From positions 89,628-153,627 of the forward strand of contig DYFK01000007.1 of the NCBI GenBank assembly GCA_020725265.1: a stretch of 64,000 bases of DNA, given 5' to 3'. A program made the position numbers and the translations under genes. Below are positions 25,494 through 34,471 of this stretch, one piece after another. Numbering within the stretch: position 1 is the first letter of the stretch; every line of letters begins with the position of its first letter. The notes beneath the pieces are model-generated. The model had not been told where the DNA came from. It did no database searches and was given only the letters and a program-made list of their open reading frames with translations. The stretch is from Hydrogenophilus sp. GTDB taxonomy: Bacteria > Pseudomonadota > Gammaproteobacteria > Burkholderiales > Thiobacillaceae.

Positions 25494-27977
25494 TCAGACG
25501 ACAACCCCAATCTCCGCCGCCACCGGCGTGTAGATGTCCACCATCTCCTCCGGCGTGCGGATGCTAACCACCAAGCCATAGCGCGCCTTGGAATGCCAAC
25601 GGTCCAGCGCCTTGCGGGTGCGCCACCAGCCGGTGACGGGGTAGACGGCAAGGTAGCCGCAATCGGCCAGTTGATCGGAAGTACCTTGCCAGATGTCGGA
25701 GTGAAGGGAGCCAAGTTCGCGGGTGTCGGAGCCGACCACCCAGAAATCGCTGTCGCTGACGCCGGTGCGTTCGTATTCCTCGTCGCGGGCGGCCTGGTTG
25801 ATACGCTGTTCGAAGGCTTCGGGGTTTTCCCCAGGCGCCTTGACCCGGAAGCGCAAGCCGTGGGAGGCGTAGCTGAATTTGCTGCTCCAACCACGTTGGC
25901 CAGGATTGGGCTGGATGAAATACGAGAGGGTGACGCGCATTTCGACCTGAGTACCCAGCGGCAATGCCCGCAACGCCTCAGCAGGCCAGGGCAGGGCGTG
26001 GTAGTGGATGTCGCGGGCGCGGAGGCTACCATCTTGTCCCTTGGTGAAAGGCTGCATTTCGTCCTGTATCACCAAAGTCAGGGCGTGTTTCGCGCTCCAG
26101 AGGGCGTCATGAAGTTGCGGCACGCCAAAGCCGCAGGTGCGCAGCAACTGGCGTACGTTACCCTTGGCCCGAAGGTTACCGGCCGCCGCCCGCATGGCCG
26201 GCGTCCATTGAGCCGAATGCACCAGCAAGGCGCGCAGGGTTTCCGGCCAGAGGTCGGGGTAGTGACCTTGAAGGATGGCGGCAATGCGTGCGGCCAGGGC
26301 AGTGGCGGCGCTGGTTTCGCCAAAGGTGACAAGAGGTTTCGCGAGCGGCTCGTGGCCGGTGCTCAAGAGTTGCAGGCTGTCGAGATCTTCCGGGAAGTTA
26401 AAGGCGGTATCGAGCGCCCAGTTGCCGCCCTCCAACACGAGGTCCGGTTTGTTGGGCCATTTCTTCCGGCCGCTGGTGGGCCAACTGACCGCTGTGCAAC
26501 TGGTGGGGGCTAGGCCGCCCGGCGGGGCGATCAGTTCGCGGCCGGGGTAGGTCTTTGCGTCGATCCGCCATTTTTCCGTATACCCGCCGATGGTGACGAC
26601 ATTCCAGGCTTGAGCAGGGTCGTGGATGCCGTCGAGGGTGTTGCTGTCGGGATAATCAGCGATGTGGGTATGTTCTGCATTGCCGGCGGCTTGGAAGATC
26701 AGGCGCGACTCACCGTCTTCCATGCCGCTGGCCAACTTGTCCAATTGTGCAGACCAAGAGGAAGGCCGGCCCCGGTCGCGGGAGTCGGTGGTGGTGATAG
26801 CGGAACAGAAGGCCCGGCGGCGGTTGGGCGCGGTGATGGTCACCCTGTCTACTGCCTGACTGTACCGATAGCCATAAAGATGTGGAGGGTTGTTACCTTC
26901 CGGCGGCAAGACCTTTACTGATTCCAGGCGGTGCCCGGGCGCGGGGAAAGGTTGTTGCGCCAGGGTCTCGCTCAGATCGCCATGCAGGGCGAGACCAGCC
27001 ATAGCGGAGCCGTGGCCGTGGTGGTCGTAGGCTCCCCAATCCGGGTGGCAGGCATGTTTGTCTTGTCCGTTGAGGAAGGGCGCGAGCAGCGGATGGTCTT
27101 CGTTGACGCCGGTATCCAATAGGCAGATGGCCGGAGCATCCGGTCCCGGTGCTTGTAGATACTGGGCAGCGGCATCCACGGCGGCTTGTTGCTGCACCGC
27201 ATTCATGGCTGCGTAGAAGCTGGCGTTCTGCTTGGCCTTGCGCAGTTCGGCCATACCACCCAACAGTTGCAGGGAACGGGCGAGTTGATCGCGGCTGCCA
27301 CGTACCAAGACTACGCAGCGTTCGAGAAAACGCACTTCGTCTTCAGCAACTTCCAAATCCAATTGCACGGCGTGGGCGCGGAAGAAGCCGACTTCATCGA
27401 AACCTTCCCCAATACGTAGCCAGACTTCCCACCAGATCGGTGCTTCATCGCGCGGGAACAGATTGGGGTCGTCGGTCCAGAGGGCTTCCAGGGCGGCTAG
27501 GCGGATGGAGGCAATGCTATCCACCAGTTTCCGGTTCTTCGGATGGCGTATGCCATCCTCGTCAATCTTGTCCTTTTCCAGGGTGAGATTGCCTTCAATG
27601 CGACGGATGAAGTACCCAACCTTGCCTTCTGGAACGAAGACGGTGGCCAGCATTCGCTCCCCCTCCTGCTTGACCACCAAGAGTTCGATTTTGCTCGGGG
27701 CGAAATCCAGGCTTTCGAAGGCCAGTTCAAAACCTGGGTCACTTTCAAATGTGAGGTAGATGCCGACGCCAGCATCGCGGCCCAATGCCTGCTGACCCAT
27801 GATGATGTCGCGCTCCTGGCTTTGTGCCTGCCGCAGCGCTTCCAGCAGTTGTGCGCCATGCTGCTGGCGGTCACGGCTGTTGAGGCGGAATTCGGTGTCG
27901 ATCTTGCGACTTGGTGGACGGTAGGCCCTGGTGATCGCGTTGTTGTTGAAGATCAGGTGAGGCAGTTTTTCCGCCAT
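25494..27977 (-). CDS. ietS: S8 (subtilisin-like) serine protease, IetS-type
   Basis: 827 aa, ATG 27977 after GGGAGGACAAC. About 285 N-terminal residues of unknown fold precede a subtilase domain with all three catalytic residues: Asp in ICLLDTGVN (about 288), His in HHGHGSAMAG (about 320) and Ser in FGETSAATALAARIAA (about 552). There is no signal peptide, so cytoplasmic. It is 21 bp downstream of an AAA+ ATPase. The pair has the composition of IetAS, first described as plasmid-borne ietA/ietS in Agrobacterium and later reported as an anti-phage system. GC content is lower than the flanking genes, consistent with transfer. Confidence 0.82.
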   Translation of the reverse strand: MAEKLPHLIFNNNAITRAYRPPSRKIDTEFRLNSRDRQQHGAQLLEALRQAQSQERDIIMGQQALGRDAGVGIYLTFESDPGFELAFESLDFAPSKIELLVVKQEGERMLATVFVPEGKVGYFIRRIEGNLTLEKDKIDEDGIRHPKNRKLVDSIASIRLAALEALWTDDPNLFPRDEAPIWWEVWLRIGEGFDEVGFFRAHAVQLDLEVAEDEVRFLERCVVLVRGSRDQLARSLQLLGGMAELRKAKQNASFYAAMNAVQQQAAVDAAAQYLQAPGPDAPAICLLDTGVNEDHPLLAPFLNGQDKHACHPDWGAYDHHGHGSAMAGLALHGDLSETLAQQPFPAPGHRLESVKVLPPEGNNPPHLYGYRYSQAVDRVTITAPNRRRAFCSAITTTDSRDRGRPSSWSAQLDKLASGMEDGESRLIFQAAGNAEHTHIADYPDSNTLDGIHDPAQAWNVVTIGGYTEKWRIDAKTYPGRELIAPPGGLAPTSCTAVSWPTSGRKKWPNKPDLVLEGGNWALDTAFNFPEDLDSLQLLSTGHEPLAKPLVTFGETSAATALAARIAAILQGHYPDLWPETLRALLVHSAQWTPAMRAAAGNLRAKGNVRQLLRTCGFGVPQLHDALWSAKHALTLVIQDEMQPFTKGQDGSLRARDIHYHALPWPAEALRALPLGTQVEMRVTLSYFIQPNPGQRGWSSKFSYASHGLRFRVKAPGENPEAFEQRINQAARDEEYERTGVSDSDFWVVGSDTRELGSLHSDIWQGTSDQLADCGYLAVYPVTGWWRTRKALDRWHSKARYGLVVSIRTPEEMVDIYTPVAAEIGVVV

Positions 27978-27998
27978 GTTGTCCTCCCTTGGTTTGGT

Positions 27999-28967
27999 TT
28001 ATCGGTCGTGGATGGCCTTTCGTTCTTCCAGTGTGGCGCGGATGTCGGCCGTTTCCAAGACCGGGCGGTCGTTGAGGATGGCGTGCTTGATTGCGTCTTC
28101 GCAGGCGCGGGTGAGGTCGCCGTGACTCAAGCCCATCGCGGCGGAAACGAGCGTCTTCCAGGCCAGACGGCGGGTCTTGTAGCCGGCCAGTTTGGCCTTG
28201 AGGGTTTCCACGATCAGCCGGTCGTCGGGCACGGTGTAGCGGATAACGTCGTCGAAACGGCGGAACAGGGCGTGATCCAGCAGATCCGGGTGGTTGGTGG
28301 CGGCGATGAGCAGGCTGTCGGAAACATCCTGCTCGATCAGTTGCAGAAAGCTATTGAGCACCCGGCGGATTTCGCCGACGTCATTACCCAGCCCACGTTG
28401 GCCGCCGATGGAATCGAATTCGTCGAACAGGTAGACGGCGCGGGTGCGGCGGATGGCATCGAAGATCAGGCGCAGCTTGGCGGCGGTCTCGCCCATGAAC
28501 TTGGTCATCAGGCTATCGAGGCGTACCACGAACAGCGGCAGGCTGAGCTCACCCGCGAGAACGGAAGCAGTCAGCGTCTTGCCGGTACCCGGCGGGCCGA
28601 CCAGAAGGAGTTTCTTGCGTGGGGCTAGACCATGGGCGCGCAGCTTCTCGACCTGGCGTTGTTCCCGAATGAGGCGTTCCAGACGCGCCTTGATACCCTC
28701 ATCCAACACCATATCGGCCAACCGCACCTTCGGGTAGCTCGCTTGCAGCAGGTCAGCCATTTCGCCACGCGGCTGAACCAAGGGAACCGGTTGTCGTGCC
28801 TGCCGCGCCTTGGCTTTGTCAATAAGGTGGCGCAACTCCAGTGCCAACTTGCCGTGACCAATGCGTGCCTCATGGGCGGCCAGTTGCATGGCGACCGTGC
28901 TGAACCGTTCCTCGTCGCCGTCGATATGAGCGCGCAGCAGGGCTTTGAGTTGGTCGGAACTGGGCAT
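27999..28967 (-). CDS. ietA: AAA+ ATPase, IetA-type
   Basis: 322 aa from ATG 28967; an in-frame TTG lies at 28976. A helical N-terminal region (about 1-105) precedes a classical AAA domain: Walker A GPPGTGKT (about 122), Walker B YLFDEFDS (about 176), sensor-1 AATNHPD and an Arg finger region ALFRRFDD. This resembles FtsH/katanin-group AAA modules rather than Clp unfoldases. It is translated immediately before the S8 protease. In IetAS the ATPase is thought to control or feed the protease; which signal triggers it is unknown. Confidence 0.82.
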   Translation of the reverse strand: MPSSDQLKALLRAHIDGDEERFSTVAMQLAAHEARIGHGKLALELRHLIDKAKARQARQPVPLVQPRGEMADLLQASYPKVRLADMVLDEGIKARLERLIREQRQVEKLRAHGLAPRKKLLLVGPPGTGKTLTASVLAGELSLPLFVVRLDSLMTKFMGETAAKLRLIFDAIRRTRAVYLFDEFDSIGGQRGLGNDVGEIRRVLNSFLQLIEQDVSDSLLIAATNHPDLLDHALFRRFDDVIRYTVPDDRLIVETLKAKLAGYKTRRLAWKTLVSAAMGLSHGDLTRACEDAIKHAILNDRPVLETADIRATLEERKAIHDR

Positions 28968-29278
28968 GGTGTCCAATATCTTGGTATGCGCGGCGGATGA
29001 GGTTGCTGGCGTGAATTGTCCCTTGTCTTGGGGAACGTGCCCAGCCCTGACGAGAATGGCGCTGCCATCAACTCGGCTCGATCAAACGGTGGCTCTCAGG
29101 CAAATCTCAGAGTGAAGCGGCCGTTCAAACGGCTGCGACGGTCGGAGGAAACGAAGGGCTGTTTCTGATTGACTGCTGGCCTATCCAGACGGGCCCCATG
29201 GTGTCGTGCCGCCGGGCATAATCCGACGGCCCAGCCACGTTCGCCGTGGCGGCGTGACCAACAATCCCAGGAGACGAC
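28968..29278. other. Intergenic region between the IetAS pair and metY
   Basis: 310 bp without a gene; the two flanking genes are divergent. A hairpin is visible at about 29114-29133 (GCGGCCGT / ACGGCTGC, TCAA loop). No convincing SAM-type riboswitch, attachment site or repeat was found. The base composition rises from island-like to host-like across this stretch. Confidence 0.4.
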
Positions 29279-30553
29279 ATGAAGATCGAAACGCTGGCCG
29301 TGCATGGCGGCTATGGCCCGGAACCGACCACCAAGGCGGTGGCGGTGCCGATTTACCAGACCACCTCCTACGCCTTCGATTCCACCCAGCACGGCGCCGA
29401 CCTGTTCGACCTGAAGGTGGCCGGCAACATCTACACGCGGATCATGAACCCGACCACCGATGTGCTGGAGAAGCGGGTCGCGGCGATGGAGGGCGGCGTC
29501 GGCGGCCTGGCCCTGGCCTCGGGCATGGCGGCGATCACCTACGCGATCATGACCATCGCCGAGGCCGGCGACAACATCGTCACCAGCTCGACCCTGTACG
29601 GCGGCACCTACAACCTGTTCGCGCACACCCTGCCACGCTACGGCATCGAGGTGCGCTTCGCCGACTACCGCGAGCCGGACAGTTTCGAGAAGCTGATCGA
29701 TGCGCGCACCAAGGCGGTGTTTTGCGAATCGGTCGGCAATCCGCTCGGCAACGTCACCGATTTCGAGAAGCTGGCGGAACTGGCGCACGCGCATGGCGTG
29801 CCACTGATCGTCGACAACACCGTGCCCAGCCCTTATCTGTGCCGGCCGTTCGAGCACGGCGCCGACATCGTCGTGCACGCGCTGACCAAGTATCTGGGCG
29901 GCCACGGCAACAGCATCGGTGGCTGCATCGTCGATTCCGGAAAATTCCCGTGGGCCGAGCACAAGGTTCGCTTCGCCCGCCTGAACGAGCCGGACGCCTC
30001 CTATCACGGCGTTGTCTACACCGAGGCGCTGGGGCCGGCGGCCTACATCGGCCGCGCGCGCGTGGTGCCGCTGCGCAACATGGGCGCGGCGATCTCGCCG
30101 TTCAACAGCTTCCTGATCCTGCAAGGCATCGAGACCCTGCCGCTGCGCATGGATCGCATCTGCGACAACGCGCTGGCGATCGCCGAATACCTGCGCGGCC
30201 ATCCGCAAGTCTCCTGGGTGCGCTATGCCGGCCTGGACGATTCGCCGGACAAGCCGTTGGTCGACAAGTACCTCGACGGCAAGGCTTCCGGCATCGTCTC
30301 CTTCGGCATCCAGGGCGGCCGTGAGGCGGGCGCCAAGTTCATCGACGCGCTCGGCCTGATCGTGCGCCTGGTCAACATCGGCGACGCCAAGTCGCTGGCC
30401 TGCCATCCGGCCAGCACCACGCACCGCCAGTTGTCGCCGGCCGAGCTGGCCAAGGCCGGGGTGTCGGAGGACATGGTGCGCCTGTCGATCGGCATCGAGC
30501 ACATCGATGACCTGATGGCCGACATCGATCAGGCGCTGAACGCGGCGAAGTAA
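29279..30553 (+). CDS. metY: O-acetylhomoserine sulfhydrylase / aminocarboxypropyltransferase
   Basis: 424 aa; AGGAGACGAC before ATG. A Cys/Met-metabolism PLP enzyme: N-terminal TLAVHGGYGPEPTT, PLP-phosphate contacts at ALASGMAAITYAIM, an active-site Tyr region GNIYTRIMNPT, the Schiff-base Lys in VVHALTKYLGGHGN and the C-terminal HPASTTHRQLSPAEL. Length and the GNS insertion after the Lys fit the O-acetylhomoserine type rather than cystathionine synthases. It makes homocysteine from O-acetylhomoserine and sulfide in the cytoplasm. No partner biosynthetic genes are adjacent. Confidence 0.92.
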   Translation: MKIETLAVHGGYGPEPTTKAVAVPIYQTTSYAFDSTQHGADLFDLKVAGNIYTRIMNPTTDVLEKRVAAMEGGVGGLALASGMAAITYAIMTIAEAGDNIVTSSTLYGGTYNLFAHTLPRYGIEVRFADYREPDSFEKLIDARTKAVFCESVGNPLGNVTDFEKLAELAHAHGVPLIVDNTVPSPYLCRPFEHGADIVVHALTKYLGGHGNSIGGCIVDSGKFPWAEHKVRFARLNEPDASYHGVVYTEALGPAAYIGRARVVPLRNMGAAISPFNSFLILQGIETLPLRMDRICDNALAIAEYLRGHPQVSWVRYAGLDDSPDKPLVDKYLDGKASGIVSFGIQGGREAGAKFIDALGLIVRLVNIGDAKSLACHPASTTHRQLSPAELAKAGVSEDMVRLSIGIEHIDDLMADIDQALNAAK

Positions 30554-30562
30554 CGCGCTTCC

Positions 30563-30590
30563 GTCCCGGCCACGCCGGGACTGTCTGTCC
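30563..30590 (+). terminator. Possible terminator after metY
   Basis: Perfect 7-bp stem GTCCCGG/CCGGGAC (30563-30581), 5-nt loop, followed by TGTCTGTCC, only moderately T-rich. Lies 10 bp after the metY stop and before the PhoB-like box. Confidence 0.45.
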
Positions 30591-30598
30591 ACCGGATT

Positions 30599-30627
30599 GT
30601 TACGGGATAATGACGGTTTTGTGACAG
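30599..30627. promoter_or_regulatory. PhoB box (three half-sites) upstream of pit
   Basis: Read on the minus strand there are three 7-bp direct half-sites spaced by 4 bases (11-bp period): CTGTCAC (30627-30621), CCGTCAT (30616-30610) and CCGTAAC (30605-30599), against the Pho consensus CTGTCAT. They lie 55 bp before the pit GTG start, so phosphate-dependent control of the transporter is likely. Confidence 0.68.
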
Positions 30628-30681
30628 CCGGCCCGGCGGATGCAGCGCGCGGGCGTCCGGCAACCGAACCGGAGCGACCGC

Positions 30682-32265
30682 GTGGACCTGAAGCACATCA
30701 ACGAAATCGAGCGCGCGACCAAACGCGGTCGCGCGGAACTGTTCCGCATCGGCATGGCGCTGATCTTCATTGTCGGCGTCATGCTCTACGCGGCGATGCG
30801 TGGCGAGGGCCAGGGCAGTCTGATCCTGGTGGTGGCGGCGATGATCGGCGGCTACATGGCCATGAACATCGGCGCCAACGACGTCGCCAACAACGTCGGC
30901 CCGGCGGTCGGCTCCAAGGCGCTGACCCTGGCCGGCGCGCTGGTGATCGCCGCGATCTTCGAGGCGGCCGGCGCGCTGATCGCCGGCGGCGAGGTGGTCG
31001 GCACCATCCGCAGCGGCATCATCGACGCCGGCAAGATCGACGATCCCTACACGTTCATCTGGGTGATGATGGCCGCGCTGCTGGCCGGCGCGCTCTGGCT
31101 CAACATCGCCACCGCCTTCGGCGCGCCGGTGTCGACCACCCATTCCATCGTCGGCGCGGTGCTCGGCGCGGGCATCGCCGCCAGCGGCTTCGGCGTCGCC
31201 AACTGGGACACCATGGGCACCATCGCCGCGAGCTGGGTGATCTCGCCACTGATGGGCGGCGTCATCGCCGCCGCCTTCCTCTACCTGATCAAGCGCAGCA
31301 TCACCTACCAGCCGGACATGACCACGGCGGCGGCGCGCATGGTGCCGCTGCTGGTGGCGCTGATGGTCTGGGCGTTTTCCTCATATCTGCTGCTGAAGGG
31401 CCTGAACAAGATCTGGAAGGTGGATTTCCCGACCGCGCTCGGCATTGGTCTGATCCTGGCCGTGCTCGTCCACTTCGCGATCCGGCCGTTGATCGCGGCG
31501 CACAGCCGGCGCATCGGCAACAGCAAGCAGGACGTCAACCGGCTGTTCACGCTGCCGCTGATCTTCGCGGCGGCGCTGCTCAGTTTCGCCCATGGCTCCA
31601 ACGATGTCGCCAACGCGGTCGGTCCGGTCGCCGCCATCGTCGACGTGGTCACCAGCGGCGCCGGCGCGGTCTCCGACAAGGCGCCGATTCCACTGTGGGT
31701 GATGATGATCGGCGCGCTCGGCATCGCCCTCGGCCTGGGGCTGTTCGGACCGCGCGTGATCCGCACGGTCGGCTCGGAAATCACCGAGCTGGACCAGATG
31801 CGCGCCTACTGCATCGCCATGGCCGCGACCATCACCGTGATCATCGCCAGCCAGCTCGGTCTGCCGATCAGTTCCACCCACGTCGCCGTCGGCGGCGTAT
31901 TCGGCGTCGGCTTCCTGCGCGAGTATCTGAAGAAGAACTACTCGCGCATGCTCGGCGAAATCAAGATGCACCACCCGGAGGATGATCAGGCCGCGATCGA
32001 TGCTTTCATGACGCGCTTTTCCAAGGCGTCGATCGAGGAGAAGGGCACCATGCTGGCCGAGCTCAAGCAAAACGCCAAGCAGAGTCTGGATCCGGCGCAT
32101 TTCTCGAAAATGGAGCGCAAGGGTCTGCGCAAGGTCTATCGCGAGGAGCTGGTCAAACGCTCGCAACTGCTGCGCATCGTCGCCGCCTGGCTGATCACGG
32201 TGCCGGCCTCGGCGCTGATGGCGGCGCTGCTGTTCTTCATGATCCGGGGCATGATGCTGCCGTGA
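30682..32265 (+). CDS. pit: PiT-family inorganic phosphate transporter
   Basis: 527 aa from GTG 30682 (GGAG upstream); an ATG at 30640 would add 14 residues. The family signature occurs twice as expected: MNIGANDVANNVGPAVGSKA near residue 65 and SFAHGSNDVANAVGPVAAI near residue 310. About 10-11 membrane helices, with a central cytoplasmic part and a C-terminal extension after GVGFLREYL. PiT proteins co-transport phosphate (as metal phosphate) with H+ or Na+. A PhoB-like box upstream suggests phosphate starvation control, unlike the mostly constitutive E. coli pitA. Confidence 0.92.
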   Translation: MDLKHINEIERATKRGRAELFRIGMALIFIVGVMLYAAMRGEGQGSLILVVAAMIGGYMAMNIGANDVANNVGPAVGSKALTLAGALVIAAIFEAAGALIAGGEVVGTIRSGIIDAGKIDDPYTFIWVMMAALLAGALWLNIATAFGAPVSTTHSIVGAVLGAGIAASGFGVANWDTMGTIAASWVISPLMGGVIAAAFLYLIKRSITYQPDMTTAAARMVPLLVALMVWAFSSYLLLKGLNKIWKVDFPTALGIGLILAVLVHFAIRPLIAAHSRRIGNSKQDVNRLFTLPLIFAAALLSFAHGSNDVANAVGPVAAIVDVVTSGAGAVSDKAPIPLWVMMIGALGIALGLGLFGPRVIRTVGSEITELDQMRAYCIAMAATITVIIASQLGLPISSTHVAVGGVFGVGFLREYLKKNYSRMLGEIKMHHPEDDQAAIDAFMTRFSKASIEEKGTMLAELKQNAKQSLDPAHFSKMERKGLRKVYREELVKRSQLLRIVAAWLITVPASALMAALLFFMIRGMMLP

Positions 32266-32274
32266 GCCGGCGGT

Positions 32275-34413
32275 TCAGTCCGCGGCCTGGCCCCGCAACA
32301 GGGCCTCGAACTCGGGCGCGGGCAACGGCCGACTGAACAGATACCCCTGCATCTCGTCGCAACCATGGCTGCGCATGAAGTCGCGTTGCGCATCGGTCTC
32401 GACGCCCTCGGCGACCACGCGCAGGTTGAGGGTGTGGCCCAGGCTGATGATGGCGCGGGCGATGGCGGCGTCGTCGGCGTCGATGTTGACGTCGCGCACG
32501 AAGCTCTTGTCGATCTTCAGGCGGTCGACCGGAAAGCGCTTCAGATAGCTCAGGCTGGAATAGCCGGTGCCGAAATCGTCGACCGCGATCTCCACCGCCA
32601 GCGCCTTGAGCGCGGCCATCGCCAGATTGATGCGCTCGGCATCCTGCATGATGAAGGACTCGGTCAGTTCCAGTTCCAGCCAGCGTCCGTCCAGGCCGGT
32701 CCCGGTGAGCACGTCGGCGACCTCGGCGACCAGTCCGGCCCGACGGAACTGGATCGGTGACAGATTCACGGAAACCACGATCGGCGGCAGCCCGGCCGCC
32801 TGCCAGGCGCGGTTGCGCGCGCACGCCTCGCGCAACGCCCAGGCGCCGATCGGCACGATCAGGCCGGTTTCCTCGGCGACCGGAATGAAACGGTCGGGCG
32901 GCGTCAGTTCATCCCGCTCCGGCTGCCGCCAGCGGATCAGCGCCTCGGCGCCGACGATCCGGCCGCTGGCGAGATCGACGCGCGGCTGGTAGTGGAGCAC
33001 GAACTCGTCGCGTTCCAGCGCCTGGCGCAGTTGGTTGGCCAGGGCCAGGCGGTCGAGCGCGGCGTGGTTGAGTTCCGGCGTGTAGTACTGGAAGGTGTCG
33101 CGGCCGAGATCCTTGGCCTTGAACATGGCCAGGTCGGCGCATTTGAGCAGAGCCTCCGCCGCCTCGCCGTCGCGCGGGTACAGACTGACGCCAATGCTGC
33201 AACTGATGCTGTATTCGCCATGCTCGGCCGCCCAGGGGCGTGAAATCGTGTCGAGCACACGGCGCACGACCCGGGTGACGCCAGCTTCGTCCGGCTGGTC
33301 GGCAAGCACCAGCACGAATTCGTCGCCACCCTGGCGCGCCACCGTATCCTGGCCACGCAGGCAGGCGCGCAGGCGGGCGGCCATGTCCAGCAGCAGGCGA
33401 TCGCCGACGTGGTGACCGAGGCTGTCGTTGATCAGCTTGAAGTGGTCGAGGTCGACGAACGCCACCGCCACCACGCGGTTGTCGCGGCGGGCGGCATGCA
33501 GCGCCTGGCCGAGCCGATCGACCAGCAACGCGCGGTTGGGCAGGCCGGTCAGGCCGTCATGGCTGGCCTGGTATTCCAGTTCCTCCTGATAACGCTTGCG
33601 TTCGGTGATCTCGACCACGGTGCCTTCGTAGCAGACCACCGTGCCGTTCTCGTCGCGCACCTCGCGGGCGTTCTCGGAAATCCAGATGACGCCGCCATCG
33701 CGCCGGTACACCGGCGATTCGAAATTGCGCGCGTGGCCGTATTCGCGCATCAGGCGCACGAATTCACGGCGGCGCTCGGGATCGACGTAGAGCTGATGCT
33801 GGATGTCGGACAGGCCGGCGATCAACGCCTCCGGCGTGGCATAGCCGTAGATGCGCGCCAGCGCCGGGTTGGCGTCCAGATAGCGGCCGTCCGGCGTGGT
33901 CTGGAAGATGCCCTCGGTGGCGTGCTCGAAGATGCTCCGATAGCGCCGCTCGGCTTCGCGCAGCGCGTCCTCGGCGGTGTGCCGCTGGCTGATGTCCTGG
34001 ATGAAGCCCTCGATGACCTCGACCCGGCCATCGCCATTGACCACGCCGACACCGCGCTCCCAGACCCAGCGCGTGTCGCCATCGGCGCGCAGCAGGCGAT
34101 ATTCGACGTCGTAGCGGTTGGCGCGGGCAAGACCTTCGTGGATGGCCGCGCGCACGCGTTCGCGATCGTCCGGATGGGTGATCCGTTCGTAGCTGGTACG
34201 GGCGTTCCGCACCAGCTCCCCGGATGCGTAACCGGTCAGCTCCAGGCAACCGTCGCTGACGAATTCCATGGTCCACTCGGCATCCAGCCGGCAGCGATAG
34301 ACCATGCCGACCAGATTGCTCATCAGGGTCGCCAGCAGGCGGTTGCGGTCGAGCAGGCCGGCCTCCCTGAGCGGAGTGCCGGCGCGCGCCGGCATCGCTC
34401 CGGTGGCGTTCAC
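32275..34413 (-). CDS. PAS-PAS-GGDEF-EAL cyclic-di-GMP signalling protein
   Basis: About 712 aa. Two PAS/PAC sensor domains (about 25-150 and 155-275; the PAC motifs DGDTRWVWERG and DGGVIWISENAREV are visible), then GGDEF (about 280-445; RQGGDEFVLVLA intact, preceded by NDSLGHHVGDRLLLD) and EAL (about 455-705; GAEALIRW, ELTESFIM, DDFGTGYSSLSYLKRFPVDR, KIDKSFV). Both catalytic motifs look intact, so it could make or degrade c-di-GMP. Start uncertain: GTG 34413, GTG 34422 or ATG 34395; all begin 50-80 bp after the alpha-E gene stop. No membrane segment seen. Confidence 0.88.
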   Translation of the reverse strand: MNATGAMPARAGTPLREAGLLDRNRLLATLMSNLVGMVYRCRLDAEWTMEFVSDGCLELTGYASGELVRNARTSYERITHPDDRERVRAAIHEGLARANRYDVEYRLLRADGDTRWVWERGVGVVNGDGRVEVIEGFIQDISQRHTAEDALREAERRYRSIFEHATEGIFQTTPDGRYLDANPALARIYGYATPEALIAGLSDIQHQLYVDPERRREFVRLMREYGHARNFESPVYRRDGGVIWISENAREVRDENGTVVCYEGTVVEITERKRYQEELEYQASHDGLTGLPNRALLVDRLGQALHAARRDNRVVAVAFVDLDHFKLINDSLGHHVGDRLLLDMAARLRACLRGQDTVARQGGDEFVLVLADQPDEAGVTRVVRRVLDTISRPWAAEHGEYSISCSIGVSLYPRDGEAAEALLKCADLAMFKAKDLGRDTFQYYTPELNHAALDRLALANQLRQALERDEFVLHYQPRVDLASGRIVGAEALIRWRQPERDELTPPDRFIPVAEETGLIVPIGAWALREACARNRAWQAAGLPPIVVSVNLSPIQFRRAGLVAEVADVLTGTGLDGRWLELELTESFIMQDAERINLAMAALKALAVEIAVDDFGTGYSSLSYLKRFPVDRLKIDKSFVRDVNIDADDAAIARAIISLGHTLNLRVVAEGVETDAQRDFMRSHGCDEMQGYLFSRPLPAPEFEALLRGQAAD

Positions 34414-34471
34414 CTCGGTCACCGCCTCGATCCGGCCCGGCCGGCTCGCGTCCGCGCCGCCCCGGCCAGGC

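Noticed and set aside
28968..29278. SAM-type riboswitch upstream of metY
   Set aside because: One hairpin is present but I cannot match the known SAM or SAH aptamer cores.
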